Shown here: positions 6,701 to 11,943 of the stretch, one piece after another
How positions within the stretch are numbered: the stretch's first letter is position 1
How the letters are laid out: each line of letters starts with the position of its first letter
Assembly: GCA_947457285.1 (NCBI GenBank)
Contig: CANGVZ010000024.1
Location: 1-13,101, forward strand
DNA length: 13,101 nucleotides
Reading direction: 5' to 3'
Source: Flavobacteriales bacterium
GTDB taxonomy: Bacteria; Bacteroidota; Bacteroidia; Flavobacteriales_D; Sanyastnellaceae
The notes under the pieces: generated by a model
What the model saw: the letters and a program-made list of their open reading frames with translations, nothing else
What the model was told of the DNA's origin: nothing
Databases searched by the model: none
Made by a program: the position numbers and the translations under genes

Positions 6701-8479
6701 CTCAGTCAAACAATTAGAAACAATGTTTTCTTCAGCACCAAGATACGCAACAACAACATCTCCGATGCAATTATCTAAAGCTGATGGACTAGCTACAGCT
6801 GGAAGTTCAGTACCGCATTCGATAGTCAAAGACTCAGGACAATCTACAAATTCAGGAGCAGTATTGTCATCAACAATGATTTGCTGGCTTACGATAGAAG
6901 CACGACCGCAATCATCACTAGCTCTGTACAAATAAGTAAATGAAGTGTTGTGAACGCAATCTTGCTCGAGGTTTGGCTCGCAAGAAGCGTCAGCGTTTAC
7001 GTCTCCGATACCATTGATAGCATTGCCATCCATGAAACCATTGAAGTAGAACCATGCAGAAAGACCGAAGTTACAGTTTTTGTTGTTAGCACCCTGACCA
7101 ACTTGTAAACCGAAATAGTAATTGATTGGCATGTGTTGGAAATACAATACATCGCCAGCATAATCACCAGCACCAGTCATTGAAGAGAAATTGTTTACCA
7201 TTTCATAGTAAGTCCAATCTTCATTTTGACCAGCAGTAACACAGTTCATATCATCCTTGTAAGAACGACCAAGAGCTGACCATTCTTCCCAATTTGACTT
7301 ATTCTCAAACCAGAAGTCAACAACGAATTGTTGGTTTGGATTCACGTTGTTTGCAATAGTACCATACAAGTGAGCAGTACCATCTGCAAACTGGTCAAAG
7401 CTACCACCACCTACAAAGTTGAACTGAGTAGATGCAGCATATCCTAATTGCTGAAGGGTTGGCAACCAAATAGCCCAGTCTGGACCAGGACCGAAAGCTG
7501 TAGAAAGATCACAGCTAGAAGTTATTTCACCAGTATTGCTTTGGAATGAAGTCACATCAACAACACCTGAACAAGCGTCTGAAGCAGAAACTTCTGCAGG
7601 TCCCGGAACACTCTCCAGACATTCTACGGTAATCACTGGTTCTACACCGCTAATCACTGGTGCAGTAGTATCTACTACCGTGATTGTTTGGATGCAAGTA
7701 GCAACAAGGTCACCATAAGTAGCGATCCATGTACGAGTAATTACACGAGTGCAGCTGTTGAGAGCAATCTCAGAATCAGTGTATGTCAATTCAGCAACAC
7801 CATCATCATTGCAACTATTAAGTTCAACTTCTGGTGATCCTGCAACTTCGAGATTGTTTTCCTGTCCGCATTCTACTGTTACATCAGATGCGCAAACGAG
7901 ATCCAAAATTGGCTCACATGCAGGCAAGCAACGAAGACGGAATCGGAATGGGCCACTATTTCCATCGGCAAGGTCATCCGAGCTATATCCAGTTGCATAG
8001 ATATAATAAGTGACACCCTCTTCAGCAAAGAATTGAGCGAATGCATTCAACGCGGGACCACTGTCGTCGTCATAAGTGACACACGTCAAATCATCGCATG
8101 AACCTGTGTAAACAGCGAGAAAAGTATCCCATGCCCCTGGGTTTTCTCTTTCATTCAAGCGAAGTCTTACGTTTGCACCTGTACCTACGTGAGTGAACCA
8201 TACCCCTGGTTCAGCTGCGGTGAAGTCATCTGAGCATAAAGAAACGTCATCAGCTGTAGCAAACTCGGTTGACCCATTGATGGCCTGACCACAGTTGATG
8301 TTGATTGCGCCGCTGCACAAGTCATTGGACGGTGCCTGCGACTGAGCACTGGTTTTGGCAGTACCCCACATAAATAAAAAAACCATCAAGGCGAACGCCT
8401 TAATAGTACCGGAAATCGATCTCGTCGTCAAGTGACAACAGACATCCTTTCCCCATGAAAACAATGTAGAATGTTTCAT
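449..8479 (-). CDS. Giant T9SS-secreted surface protein with HYR-like repeats
   Basis: This 2676-residue protein is probably secreted across the outer membrane by the type IX system and either attached to the cell surface or released. In order it has: a signal peptide with an unusually long n-region (residues 1 to about 45, hydrophobic core 28-41, likely cut after TSA); a PPC-like beta-sandwich domain (about 50-192); about 22 HYR-like units of 75-80 residues (about 194-2565); a short acidic and proline-rich linker; and a type A sorting domain (about 2590-2676, with VVVFPNPASD and a GVYMYRL near the end). Each unit follows VECG...P...ATDNC...C...RTWTATDACGN...DTTAP, with about four cysteines that could form two disulfides. 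Units 2, 8, 12 and 22 carry a large extra domain. An adhesin or matrix role is inferred from architecture; no catalytic motif was seen. The gene appears monocistronic: own candidate promoter at 8570-8600 and a strong terminator. Confidence 0.95.
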   Translation of the reverse strand: MKHSTLFSWGKDVCCHLTTRSISGTIKAFALMVFLFMWGTAKTSAQSQAPSNDLCSGAININCGQAINGSTEFATADDVSLCSDDFTAAEPGVWFTHVGTGANVRLRLNERENPGAWDTFLAVYTGSCDDLTCVTYDDDSGPALNAFAQFFAEEGVTYYIYATGYSSDDLADGNSGPFRFRLRCLPACEPILDLVCASDVTVECGQENNLEVAGSPEVELNSCNDDGVAELTYTDSEIALNSCTRVITRTWIATYGDLVATCIQTITVVDTTAPVISGVEPVITVECLESVPGPAEVSASDACSGVVDVTSFQSNTGEITSSCDLSTAFGPGPDWAIWLPTLQQLGYAASTQFNFVGGGSFDQFADGTAHLYGTIANNVNPNQQFVVDFWFENKSNWEEWSALGRSYKDDMNCVTAGQNEDWTYYEMVNNFSSMTGAGDYAGDVLYFQHMPINYYFGLQVGQGANNKNCNFGLSAWFYFNGFMDGNAINGIGDVNADASCEPNLEQDCVHNTSFTYLYRASDDCGRASIVSQQIIVDDNTAPEFVDCPESLTIECGTELPAVASPSALDNCIGDVVVAYLGAEENIVSNCLTEITRTWSATDVCGNRSFCNQVISIVDTTAPAFENIPAEEVTYQCDAVVEAPVLTATDVCNEFNISFVEDTIAGNCPGYYTLVRTWTAVDVCQNTSSFVQTVNVIDTTAPEFDEYEYYTSVNCEDLPAILTASDNCGEATVVISFEQLNSGGCLGVLHRIYTATDECGNTATAEQYITIVDFTAPVINGVGEETTVECSDVEPGENSIFGAGDVFGTDNCEGDVTIEYSEQIVLTDDNCPQSYDVIRTWVATDYCENVSTASQLVHIVDTTAPTFEDYNSSVTISCDDELPAAVIGVSDNCGEATYTHSDVRVDGDCINNYVIERTFTAVDECGNTSSLTVFINVEDTTAPVVEGQEEIIVECGNDVPVIDPTATDNCEGEITMSYVDYSTISPWFEIRNGGNGVVDLSGLPSNISVIGSNGSQMSNIYTAAAVVAKQVNISFNWNYQSNDIGGPFYDPFGYWINGTFTQLSQNNAGNNQSGSASVLVPAGSIFAVGINAIDNIFGTGNVTLSNVAVEAVAVECPITDCVLRQYTVADACGNETIFNQFIVTRDITAPAFDEYALEIERPCDDYEGIYVTATDACSEVTITFEDEMVSGACAGRVIRTYTATDACDNSTSTVQVITLIDNVDPSVTFTPESFEVECGQPYEMGDATFSDNCDLELEVSEEINTSFNGCETIITYTWTAVDHCFNETSVSATITIIDTTNPFWTSFPENETIECDQEIPAIVMPTAGDVCDDNVDVEYTIETIAGECANTYTIARHFRAFDNCGNELMGTQFINVQDTQAPSVEGQTEVIVECGDDVPVIDPTATDNCEGEITMSYVDYNTISPWFEINNGGNGTVDFSELPSNIEVIGSNSLVISNIFTAAAVIAKQVEISFAWDYQASDSGIGSQEPSFYDQFGYWINGVFTPINVVNGPSAQEGNFSVIVPAGSIFALGINSIDNIEGAGSVSISNITVEEAELECPITDCILRQYTVSDACGNETIFNQFIITQDTTSPVFDQYSVEIERPCDDYEGTFVTATDVCSEVTISSSDEFVSGGCQGRIIRSYTATDACGNTATAQQIITLTDVIAPEVVEEPADIEVECGDDDWSVALVSFNDNCDDEVEVEYSLEYFPQGCTGYYVAQWVAEDNCGNTTTIDQIITVVDTQDPFFTSIPESYSAECDEDLVYENAIADDLCSVPTVTVVVDTIFGECPSNYVITRTFTATDNCGNTEVAVQEINVADTTAPEFDLENAVYQLSFECDEDVVGIQPPVSDNCSLIEVAVAETLFVDNSCYSYGALIYTATDACGNVSEPFYQFFTIEDTTAPAITGSVEIERPCDDYDGVFIEATDVCNSISFDYSDDNVSGGCQGRIIRDYVVSDACGNTSTFQQIITLVDVVDPQIEVEPADLTIECGDAIPGFDPIFTDNCDDELDVDFASSTSMDGCVEVITRSWTATDNCGNELTVDQVIRIEDNTNPYFTYAPESFTAQCGGLIQLEEASAFDVCAGNIVPTYSEETVAGSCEGTYTLIRTWVATDDCGNEATHTQTITVIDEVAPEFTSVPEDIAVYCGSYNGFEMAEATDLCSTPVVTFEDVTTENAYNEELDLCGYTVTRTWSAEDACGNISTVSRTAFVYDNVAPFFNGSVENVTVACASEIPALVELTAGDACGDATVERTSTVQSSDECGNQVILVSYVAEDECGNIATTSYTVTVADEEAPVLSLEPANIVLACEDAIPAAPAVEATDNCTENIEVIYTETYVGDMPAEGSIADCNLLTPALPAGNPCNYPTAWAMALFNMPSAHRFYVVQSGDFVEYPNGSVVVTAVLQNAYNANAGFNVNVTFTGKKDWAEWSSQSFPTSFKADCGGVDANYQDWFYFLLQNGPGAELVGWGDYAGSSLNLTHAPSNNYFGFQYGNGANNYNAADNGFGGWFTYSGTFVLPNQTSITTVTGAGDFAFELDCCPDYSIVRCWTAFDCSGNEVSHCQTISFEGSTINDDPVAPVVPSEEEVALEVAPSVVVFPNPASDMTNFVFTASENGKGTIEIFDLAGARVGMIYASEVVEGTEYKTSYETSNMATGVYMYRLTNGGKVEMGRLIINK
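870..1450 (-). other. Inserted domain, family A, second copy (last HYR-like unit)
   Basis: About 190 residues (roughly 2345-2535) interrupt the last HYR-like unit between its central strand and the Cys-R-x-W-T-A strand. The insert starts after ADCNL and ends before CCPDYSIVRC. Shared with copy one are a G-x-F...G start, W-x-EWS, a DW-x-Y/F segment, GDYAG, and FG-x-Q-x-G-x-GANN followed by a WF-x-Y-x-G strand. I do not recognise a named family; it looks like a beta-rich extracellular domain. Confidence 0.7.
2078..3007 (-). repeat. Four-unit block, third copy (about 310 residues)
   Basis: This is the C-terminal-most copy of a four-unit HYR block. Its second unit opens with IERPCDDYDG and contains VSGGCQGRIIRDY, matching units four and eight positions earlier. 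Its first unit is a plain HYR-like unit with no family B insert, so the block is about 130 residues shorter than the other two. Confidence 0.75.
3008..4336 (-). repeat. Four-unit block, second copy (about 443 residues)
   Basis: The first unit begins SVEGQTEVIVECGDDVPVID and carries a family B insert. The second contains IERPCDDYEG and VSGGCQGRIIRSY, the third is DD-rich, and the fourth has a FFTSIPE start. Each unit is closest to the unit at the same position in the block at 4337-5653, and the likeness is visible in the DNA as well as in the protein. Confidence 0.82.
3810..4220 (-). other. Inserted domain, family B, second copy
   Basis: About 135 residues (roughly 1423-1558) lie between SYVDYNT and ECPITDCILRQY of the host unit. 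Features seen are SPWFEINNGGNG, LPSNIEVIGSN, a KQVEISFAWDYQ strand, QFGYWINGVF, VIVPAGSIFALGINSIDN and VSISNITVEE. The pattern of a cold strand pair, a D-x-FGY-x-NG turn and a PAGS-x-F-x-G-x-x-S-x-DN segment is like beta-sandwich domains I recall from other secreted bacterial proteins; I cannot name the family. Confidence 0.75.
4337..5653 (-). repeat. Four-unit block, first copy (about 439 residues)
   Basis: The first unit starts VVEGQEEIIVECGNDVPVID and carries a family B insert. The second contains IERPCDDYEG and VSGACAGRVIRTY. The block boundary falls at the DTTAP joint near 5654. Together with 3008-4336 it is the best preserved pair of the three tandem copies. DNA stretches such as 4228-4316 and 5547-5633 differ at only scattered, mostly third-codon, positions. 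Confidence 0.82.
5135..5540 (-). other. Inserted domain, family B, first copy
   Basis: About 130 residues (roughly 981-1113) lie between SYVDYST and ECPITDCVLRQY. Matching features to the second copy are SPWFEIRNGGNG, LPSNISVIGSN, KQVNISFNWNYQ, PFGYWINGTF, LVPAGSIFAVGINAIDN and VTLSNVAVEA. It differs mainly in the loop before FYDPFGY, which is shorter here than in copy two. Confidence 0.75.
6960..7520 (-). other. Inserted domain, family A, first copy (second HYR-like unit)
   Basis: About 185 residues (roughly 321-507) interrupt the second HYR-like unit. The insert starts after ITSSCDLSTAF and ends before EQDCVHNTSF. It contains GGGSFDQFADGTAHLYG, NWEEWSALG, DWTYYEM, GAGDYAG and FGLQVGQGANNKN. 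The aromatic and Gly/Asn-rich content suggests a ligand-binding beta domain, but no function can be assigned from sequence. Confidence 0.7.
7905..8332 (-). other. N-terminal PPC-like domain (within the giant protein)
   Basis: This codes for residues about 50-192, just after the signal peptide. The pattern NDLCSGAI-x-I-x-CG, INGST-x-FAT, GVWFTHVGTG, DTFLAVYTGSC and V-TYYIYATGY is the usual form of the PPC-like (bacterial pre-peptidase C-terminal) beta-sandwich that heads many Bacteroidota secreted proteins. It probably assists export or folding, or binds ligand. Confidence 0.75.
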
Positions 8480-8486
8480 CTGGTTG

Positions 8487-8499
8487 GTTTAAGTTAAAC
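8487..8499. repeat. 13-base palindrome GTTTAAGTTAAAC before the giant gene start
   Basis: Perfect inverted repeat (6-bp arms, one central base) beginning 8 bases upstream of the ATG at 8479. It would lie in the leader at the ribosome-loading site. It could be a protein site or nothing; a 13-base AT-rich palindrome can arise by chance. Confidence 0.3.
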
Positions 8500-8569
8500 G
8501 TTAGGTTGTTAAATAATTAATATAGGTCCGCAGAGCAGGGACAAAAGACTAAATAAGTGTTTTCGACGA

Positions 8570-8600
8570 CAAATATGAGTACATTATCGACAAAAACAAA
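8570..8600 (-). promoter_or_regulatory. Candidate promoter of the giant surface protein gene
   Basis: On the minus strand a -33 element TTTG (8600-8597) is followed after exactly 19 bases by CATATTTG (8577-8570). The second matches five of six fixed positions of the Bacteroidota -7 consensus TAnnTTTG. Transcription would start near 8563 and leave a leader of about 85 bases, without a Shine-Dalgarno sequence, as is normal in this phylum. Confidence 0.5.
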
Positions 8601-8667
8601 ATATTAGTCGACGTTTTTAACCAACTCATCGAAACATAAACGCCAACTCAATGATTTTCAAATGATT

Positions 8668-8693
8668 AATTCTGAATAAAAAAAATCAGAATT
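8668..8693. repeat. Short stem-loop upstream of the NlpC/P60 peptidase gene
   Basis: AATTCTGA (8668-8675) pairs with TCAGAATT (8686-8693) around a 10-base A-rich loop. CAGAAT repeats once more directly after. The all-A loop and the lack of GC make it a weak hairpin. It could be a terminator remnant or an operator. Confidence 0.3.
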
Positions 8694-8712
8694 CAGAATC
8701 CGCTAGATGTTA

Positions 8713-8720
8713 GATATTTG
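8713..8720 (+). promoter_or_regulatory. Weak -7-like box for the NlpC/P60 peptidase
   Basis: GATATTTG matches five of six fixed positions of TAnnTTTG and lies 15 bases before the ATG at 8735. No TTTG sits about 19 bases upstream. Without the -33 element this is only a possible promoter. Confidence 0.25.
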
Positions 8721-8734
8721 TAAAAAAGAAAATT

Positions 8735-9508
8735 ATGAGCCAAAAAGGTATTTGTCAATTGGCATGCATTCCCATTCGTAAGGAGGATTCGGATAGAAGT
8801 GAAATGACTAGCCAATTACTTTTCGGTGAAACGGTAGATATACTTGAGATTACAGACAAATGGTTGATGATTCGTTGTCATCACGATCAATATGAAGGTT
8901 GGGTCGATAAGAAACAAATTCAAGTGTTAACAGAAGGCTCGCCAAATCTCATCAAAACATCTACGGCCCCATTGCTCATTGTGCGCAATGCAGAAGGTGG
9001 CTTCAATTTTTTGCCAGCAGGAAGCCAACTTCGAATTACAAGTGAAACTTCCATAGAATGCGGCAATCGCCATTTCGAATGTTCCAAAGAAGACCTGCAT
9101 AACGCTACACAACTCACGGAAATCACCCTGGGTGCTTTGATGTTTCTAGACACTCCTTATTTGTGGGGTGGTCGCACCCTAATGGGAATCGACTGCAGCG
9201 GTTTTACCCAGCTTATCTACAGAATGGCGGGAAAAAGTATTCCAAGAGATGCTTATCAGCAAGCCGAAATTGGCGAACTAGTTGCCTTTATAGACGAAGC
9301 ACAAACTGGTGATCTCGCGTTTTTTGATAATTCTGAAGGGCGAATTACTCACGTAGGCATTGTAATTCATCAGCCTCATTCAGGAGAAAAAACGATTATA
9401 CACGCATCAGGAAAGGTGCGCATGGATCGCCTCGACCATCAAGGTATTTTCAATATAGATTCTGGTTCATACTCCCATCAGTTAAGAACCATACGACGTG
9501 TGCGTTAA
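8735..9508 (+). CDS. SH3-domain NlpC/P60 (C40) cysteine peptidase
   Basis: A 257-residue peptidase predicted to cut gamma-D-glutamyl bonds in peptidoglycan peptides. The N-terminal part (about 6-65) is SH3b-like, with a LLFGETVDIL strand and a GWVDKKQIQ end, and a second SH3-like stretch may follow (about 70-120). The catalytic domain runs from about 128 to 257: TPYLWGGR (140-147), nucleophile Cys154 in GIDCSGF, His206 in ITHVGIVI, and third polar residue His223 in IIHASG. All three expected residues are present. No signal peptide or lipobox is found, so the protein is probably cytoplasmic and would resemble YkfC-type murein-peptide recycling enzymes, not wall-remodelling hydrolases. Its stop overlaps that of the convergent ferredoxin gene by four bases. 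The start follows an A-rich stretch typical of Bacteroidota translation starts. Confidence 0.93.
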   Translation: MSQKGICQLACIPIRKEDSDRSEMTSQLLFGETVDILEITDKWLMIRCHHDQYEGWVDKKQIQVLTEGSPNLIKTSTAPLLIVRNAEGGFNFLPAGSQLRITSETSIECGNRHFECSKEDLHNATQLTEITLGALMFLDTPYLWGGRTLMGIDCSGFTQLIYRMAGKSIPRDAYQQAEIGELVAFIDEAQTGDLAFFDNSEGRITHVGIVIHQPHSGEKTIIHASGKVRMDRLDHQGIFNIDSGSYSHQLRTIRRVR

Positions 9509-10608
9509 ACGTTTTTTATACGAGGTGATTTCCCATTCTCTAGTTTGAGCACACCACGAGGGCAAACACTGGCGCATACTCCGCAACCTACACAAGATGC
9601 GCGCACAATGTTCTCCTGTCTTTGAGCATAAGCGCGCACGTCGATGCCCATTTCGCAATAGGTGCTGCAATTGCCACAACTGATGCATTGGCCGCCATTG
9701 GTGGTGATTCTAAATCTTGAAAATAATCTTTGTTGTATACCCAAAATCGCCGCCATTGGGCAGCCGAAGCGACACCAAACTCTGCTGCCCAAAATTGGAT
9801 AAAAACCTGTTCCTACCACTCCACTGAAAAGACTTCCAATGAAAAAGCCATACCATTGACTATAGACTTTTGAGGCTGCGCCGAGCACCTCGCCTTTTTG
9901 ATATGAATTGATCCAAAGCAAAACAGTCAAACCAATAATTAATGTGAGAACTGAATAAATAATCACCCGCTCTAACTTCCATGCTTTGGTTGATTTATTG
10001 CTTAATTGTCTAAACGAGTCGCCTGCAGTTTCAGCAAGTGCACCACAGCCGCAAACCCACGAGCAATACCACCTTTTTCCAAAAAAATAAGTCAATATTG
10101 GTGTTACCACAACCAGCATAATCACTGCCCAAAAGACCATAAAAACACCTAACTTGCCACTCGATAAAAGGTAACTCAAATCATTTGGGAATAGATACTC
10201 CTTTTTTAATGGCCAGAAATAGGAAAAGTAAAACTCAGGCTCATTGAATTTCTTTAAAATCGCAGGCATCAAAAAAGCAAAAATCAATTGAACCGCCATC
10301 AACACCGACGTCCGGATGAAGTGATATCGATTGTTGCTATACTTAAAGATGAACTTCACTCCAAAACTGATAACGAAAAACGTATATAGAAATCCATACA
10401 AAAACCACTGATCTGATTTTACACCTCTGAGCAGAACGCTCAATGGATTCAACAAATCAATCAAACTTTTTAGATACTCTGGAAACCAATAAAGCAAGAC
10501 ATAAAACCCTGTTAGCAAGACGCCAACAGCATATCCTATTAGCCCGCGAGAGCTAACGCTTCTAAACCACACTCCATGATTATCTACCAATGCGAAACTG
10601 TATGCCAT
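9505..10608 (-). CDS. NapH/CcoG-like membrane 4Fe-4S ferredoxin
   Basis: A 367-residue polytopic membrane protein that probably carries electrons between the quinone pool or flavoprotein and an unknown partner. Hydrophobic segments are seen at about 22-43, 68-88, 98-118, 153-176, 214-234 and 252-274. Two CxxxC motifs follow helices: RWYCSWVCGCGA (Cys182, 186, with Cys188) and RVWCRFGCP (Cys279, 283). These are the pattern of NapH, NosR and CcoG proteins. The C-terminus is a two-cluster ferredoxin: Cys308, 311, 314, 318 and Cys339, 342, 345, 349, the last followed by Pro350. All cluster ligands are present. The gene starts 11 bases after the stop of the oxidoreductase at 10620-11888, so the two form an operon with the flavoprotein first. 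Neither nap, nos nor cco genes are in view, so a specific pathway name is not justified. Confidence 0.92.
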   Translation of the reverse strand: MAYSFALVDNHGVWFRSVSSRGLIGYAVGVLLTGFYVLLYWFPEYLKSLIDLLNPLSVLLRGVKSDQWFLYGFLYTFFVISFGVKFIFKYSNNRYHFIRTSVLMAVQLIFAFLMPAILKKFNEPEFYFSYFWPLKKEYLFPNDLSYLLSSGKLGVFMVFWAVIMLVVVTPILTYFFGKRWYCSWVCGCGALAETAGDSFRQLSNKSTKAWKLERVIIYSVLTLIIGLTVLLWINSYQKGEVLGAASKVYSQWYGFFIGSLFSGVVGTGFYPILGSRVWCRFGCPMAAILGIQQRLFSRFRITTNGGQCISCGNCSTYCEMGIDVRAYAQRQENIVRASCVGCGVCASVCPRGVLKLENGKSPRIKNV

Positions 10609-10619
10609 TCTTGCCTTTT

Positions 10620-11888
10620 TTAAAATTGTATCTCTTCTTTATAAATCAAAGAAAACTCTGGATCAAAGAGCACTTTTTCAAAGTTATCATTTAGAAAATC
10701 CTTTGTCACACCATTTTTAATCCATTCTTCTGCCACTTCATGACGAATTCGCACCACGAGCGATTGCAGCCCTTCAAGTCGACCTTTTTTATCAAATGCT
10801 GCTCGAACAATGGCATTTTCTTTTTTCCAGAAAAATTGGCTCTGTTTCGTCGAATCAGCAGAAACATTTCCATAAATCTGATATTCGATATCAAAAAATT
10901 TCGCCGAGTTGAACCAAATACCGGGATTGTATTTAGAGCTTCTCGGTTCAACAATATTTGCTGCCACAGATTCTCCCATCATCCTGCCTGTGTACCATAC
11001 TGGCTCGATTGGCTTCCTCCCTTCTTGGGTCAGACGCTGCTCTGCACAATCGCCGATCGCATATATACTTTCAATATTGGTCTGCAAATACTCGTTCACC
11101 AAAACCCCTACCCCAACCTCAATACTCGATGCCCTCAGCCAATCTACATTGGGAGTTACACCTATGGTGAGCCCCAAGAAATCCGTTTCGATCATTTGCC
11201 CGTCCAACAACTCTACTTTTTTTATAGTTCCGTTTTCAGAATAAACTTCCTTGATACCACTCGACTTTACCAATGACAAATGGTGATCTCGAATATGATT
11301 TTCTAAAATTTCAGATTCTTCTTCCTGGAGTACGTTGCTATAAAAGCGATGATCCCGAATAATCATCGTCACGTGAATGCCCTCTTCTATCAACATTTCG
11401 GCAAGTTCAATTCCTATCAATCCTCCGCCTAGGATAACGGCCTTTTTGATTTTCGGCTGGCGGTATTTTTTACCCTTGGTATATTCCAAAATGCCATCAA
11501 AGTCCTGTTTTGAATACATTCCGAAAATGCCCTTACAATCAACCCCTGGTATTTCGGGCTTTTTATACTTAGAGCCCGTTCCAAGTATGAGTTCATCATA
11601 ATCAAGCGTGGCTCCATCTGAGAGAACCAACTTTTTAGTCTCAATGGAAATGCGATCAACATGCGCATATCTTAGATTGATTCTATTTTTTTTCCAAAAA
11701 TCCTTCTCATAAGGCTCAATATGCCTCCATTCCATATCGCCCATATAAACGTACATGAGCGCAGTTCGGGAAAAGAAAAATTCACTTTCAGAAGAAACGA
11801 CGGTAATTGCAAAATCAGACTTCTTTCGCAAATGTCTGGCTGCTGTGATGCCCGCTACTCCATTTCCTATGATAACCACATGCTTCAT
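10620..11888 (-). CDS. FAD/NAD(P)-dependent oxidoreductase
   Basis: A 422-residue flavoprotein of the pyridine nucleotide-disulfide reductase superfamily (class similar to rubredoxin, ferredoxin and nitrite reductase FAD subunits). Seen are the N-terminal FAD dinucleotide fold with GNGVAG (8-13), the LILGTGS segment (100-106), a second dinucleotide fold for NAD(P)H with GGGLIG (154-159), and the FAD-binding IYAIGDCA (275-282). No redox-active CxxC pair is found, which argues against thioredoxin or glutathione reductase-type chemistry. The C-terminal 100 residues (from about 323) form an extra domain I cannot name. The start MKHVVIIGNG places the FAD motif where expected. It is cytoplasmic and probably passes electrons from NAD(P)H to the membrane ferredoxin encoded next in the same operon. 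The true acceptor is unknown. Confidence 0.93.
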   Translation of the reverse strand: MKHVVIIGNGVAGITAARHLRKKSDFAITVVSSESEFFFSRTALMYVYMGDMEWRHIEPYEKDFWKKNRINLRYAHVDRISIETKKLVLSDGATLDYDELILGTGSKYKKPEIPGVDCKGIFGMYSKQDFDGILEYTKGKKYRQPKIKKAVILGGGLIGIELAEMLIEEGIHVTMIIRDHRFYSNVLQEEESEILENHIRDHHLSLVKSSGIKEVYSENGTIKKVELLDGQMIETDFLGLTIGVTPNVDWLRASSIEVGVGVLVNEYLQTNIESIYAIGDCAEQRLTQEGRKPIEPVWYTGRMMGESVAANIVEPRSSKYNPGIWFNSAKFFDIEYQIYGNVSADSTKQSQFFWKKENAIVRAAFDKKGRLEGLQSLVVRIRHEVAEEWIKNGVTKDFLNDNFEKVLFDPEFSLIYKEEIQF

Positions 11889-11921
11889 AAACGTAAATCT
11901 ATGGATTTATCTGGCCTTGCT

Positions 11922-11929
11922 TATTTTTG
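11922..11929 (+). promoter_or_regulatory. Promoter -7 box (TATTTTTG) for the NlpE-like lipoprotein gene
   Basis: TATTTTTG is a full match to TAnnTTTG and lies in the 55-base divergent gap between the oxidoreductase and lipoprotein starts. The -33 element is not clear. It ends 14 bases before the ATG at 11944, giving a very short leader. I see no good matching box for the oxidoreductase on the other strand. Confidence 0.42.
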
Positions 11930-11943
11930 TAAAAAATATTTAC

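Larger units (their letters stand above)
790..7900 (-). repeat. Array of about 22 HYR-like repeats (within the giant protein)
   Basis: Counting the DTTAP-like joints (variants include DNTAP, DFTAP, DNVDP, DTQDP, DVIAP, DEEAP) gives about 22 units of roughly 75-80 residues, plus four with large insertions. Conserved positions are V-E-C near the start, D-N-C or D-V-C in the middle, a third cysteine before the R-T-W strand, and D-A-C-G-N before the last strand. The units resemble the HYR (hyalin repeat) Ig-like fold common in Bacteroidota surface proteins. Unit identity is low between neighbours but high between units four apart in the middle of the array. Confidence 0.88.
8480..8734. promoter_or_regulatory. 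Divergent intergenic region between giant surface protein and NlpC/P60 peptidase
   Basis: This 255-base AT-rich gap separates two divergent starts. It holds a promoter-like pair for the giant gene, a weaker box for the peptidase, a perfect 13-base palindrome near the giant gene start, an 8-bp stem-loop, and three TCGAC pentamers (8563, 8587, 8608) spaced 24 and 21 bases apart. No coding frame in it looks real. Confidence 0.55.

Noticed and set aside
790..7900. CRISPR-like or satellite array
   Set aside because: The periodicity (about 225-240 bases) is of diverged coding repeats kept in frame, without identical short repeats and unique spacers.
8678..8685. A8 tract as a phase-variation switch
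   Set aside because: It lies in the loop of an AT-rich intergenic hairpin, not between promoter boxes or in a coding start, and is too short to be convincing.
9507..9518. AAACGTTT palindrome plus T-run as terminator of the peptidase gene
   Set aside because: The dyad has only four base pairs without a loop and overlaps coding sequence of the opposite gene; too weak for an intrinsic terminator.
10740..11276. Rightward 178-codon frame opposite the oxidoreductase
   Set aside because: Antisense to a gene with intact FAD and NAD(P) motifs; no recognisable domain or start signal.
11755..11943. Upstream extension of the NlpE-like lipoprotein frame to an ATG at 11755
   Set aside because: It would overlap the 5' end of the divergent oxidoreductase gene and bury the lipoprotein signal peptide inside the protein. 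The ATG at 11944 gives a proper lipobox.
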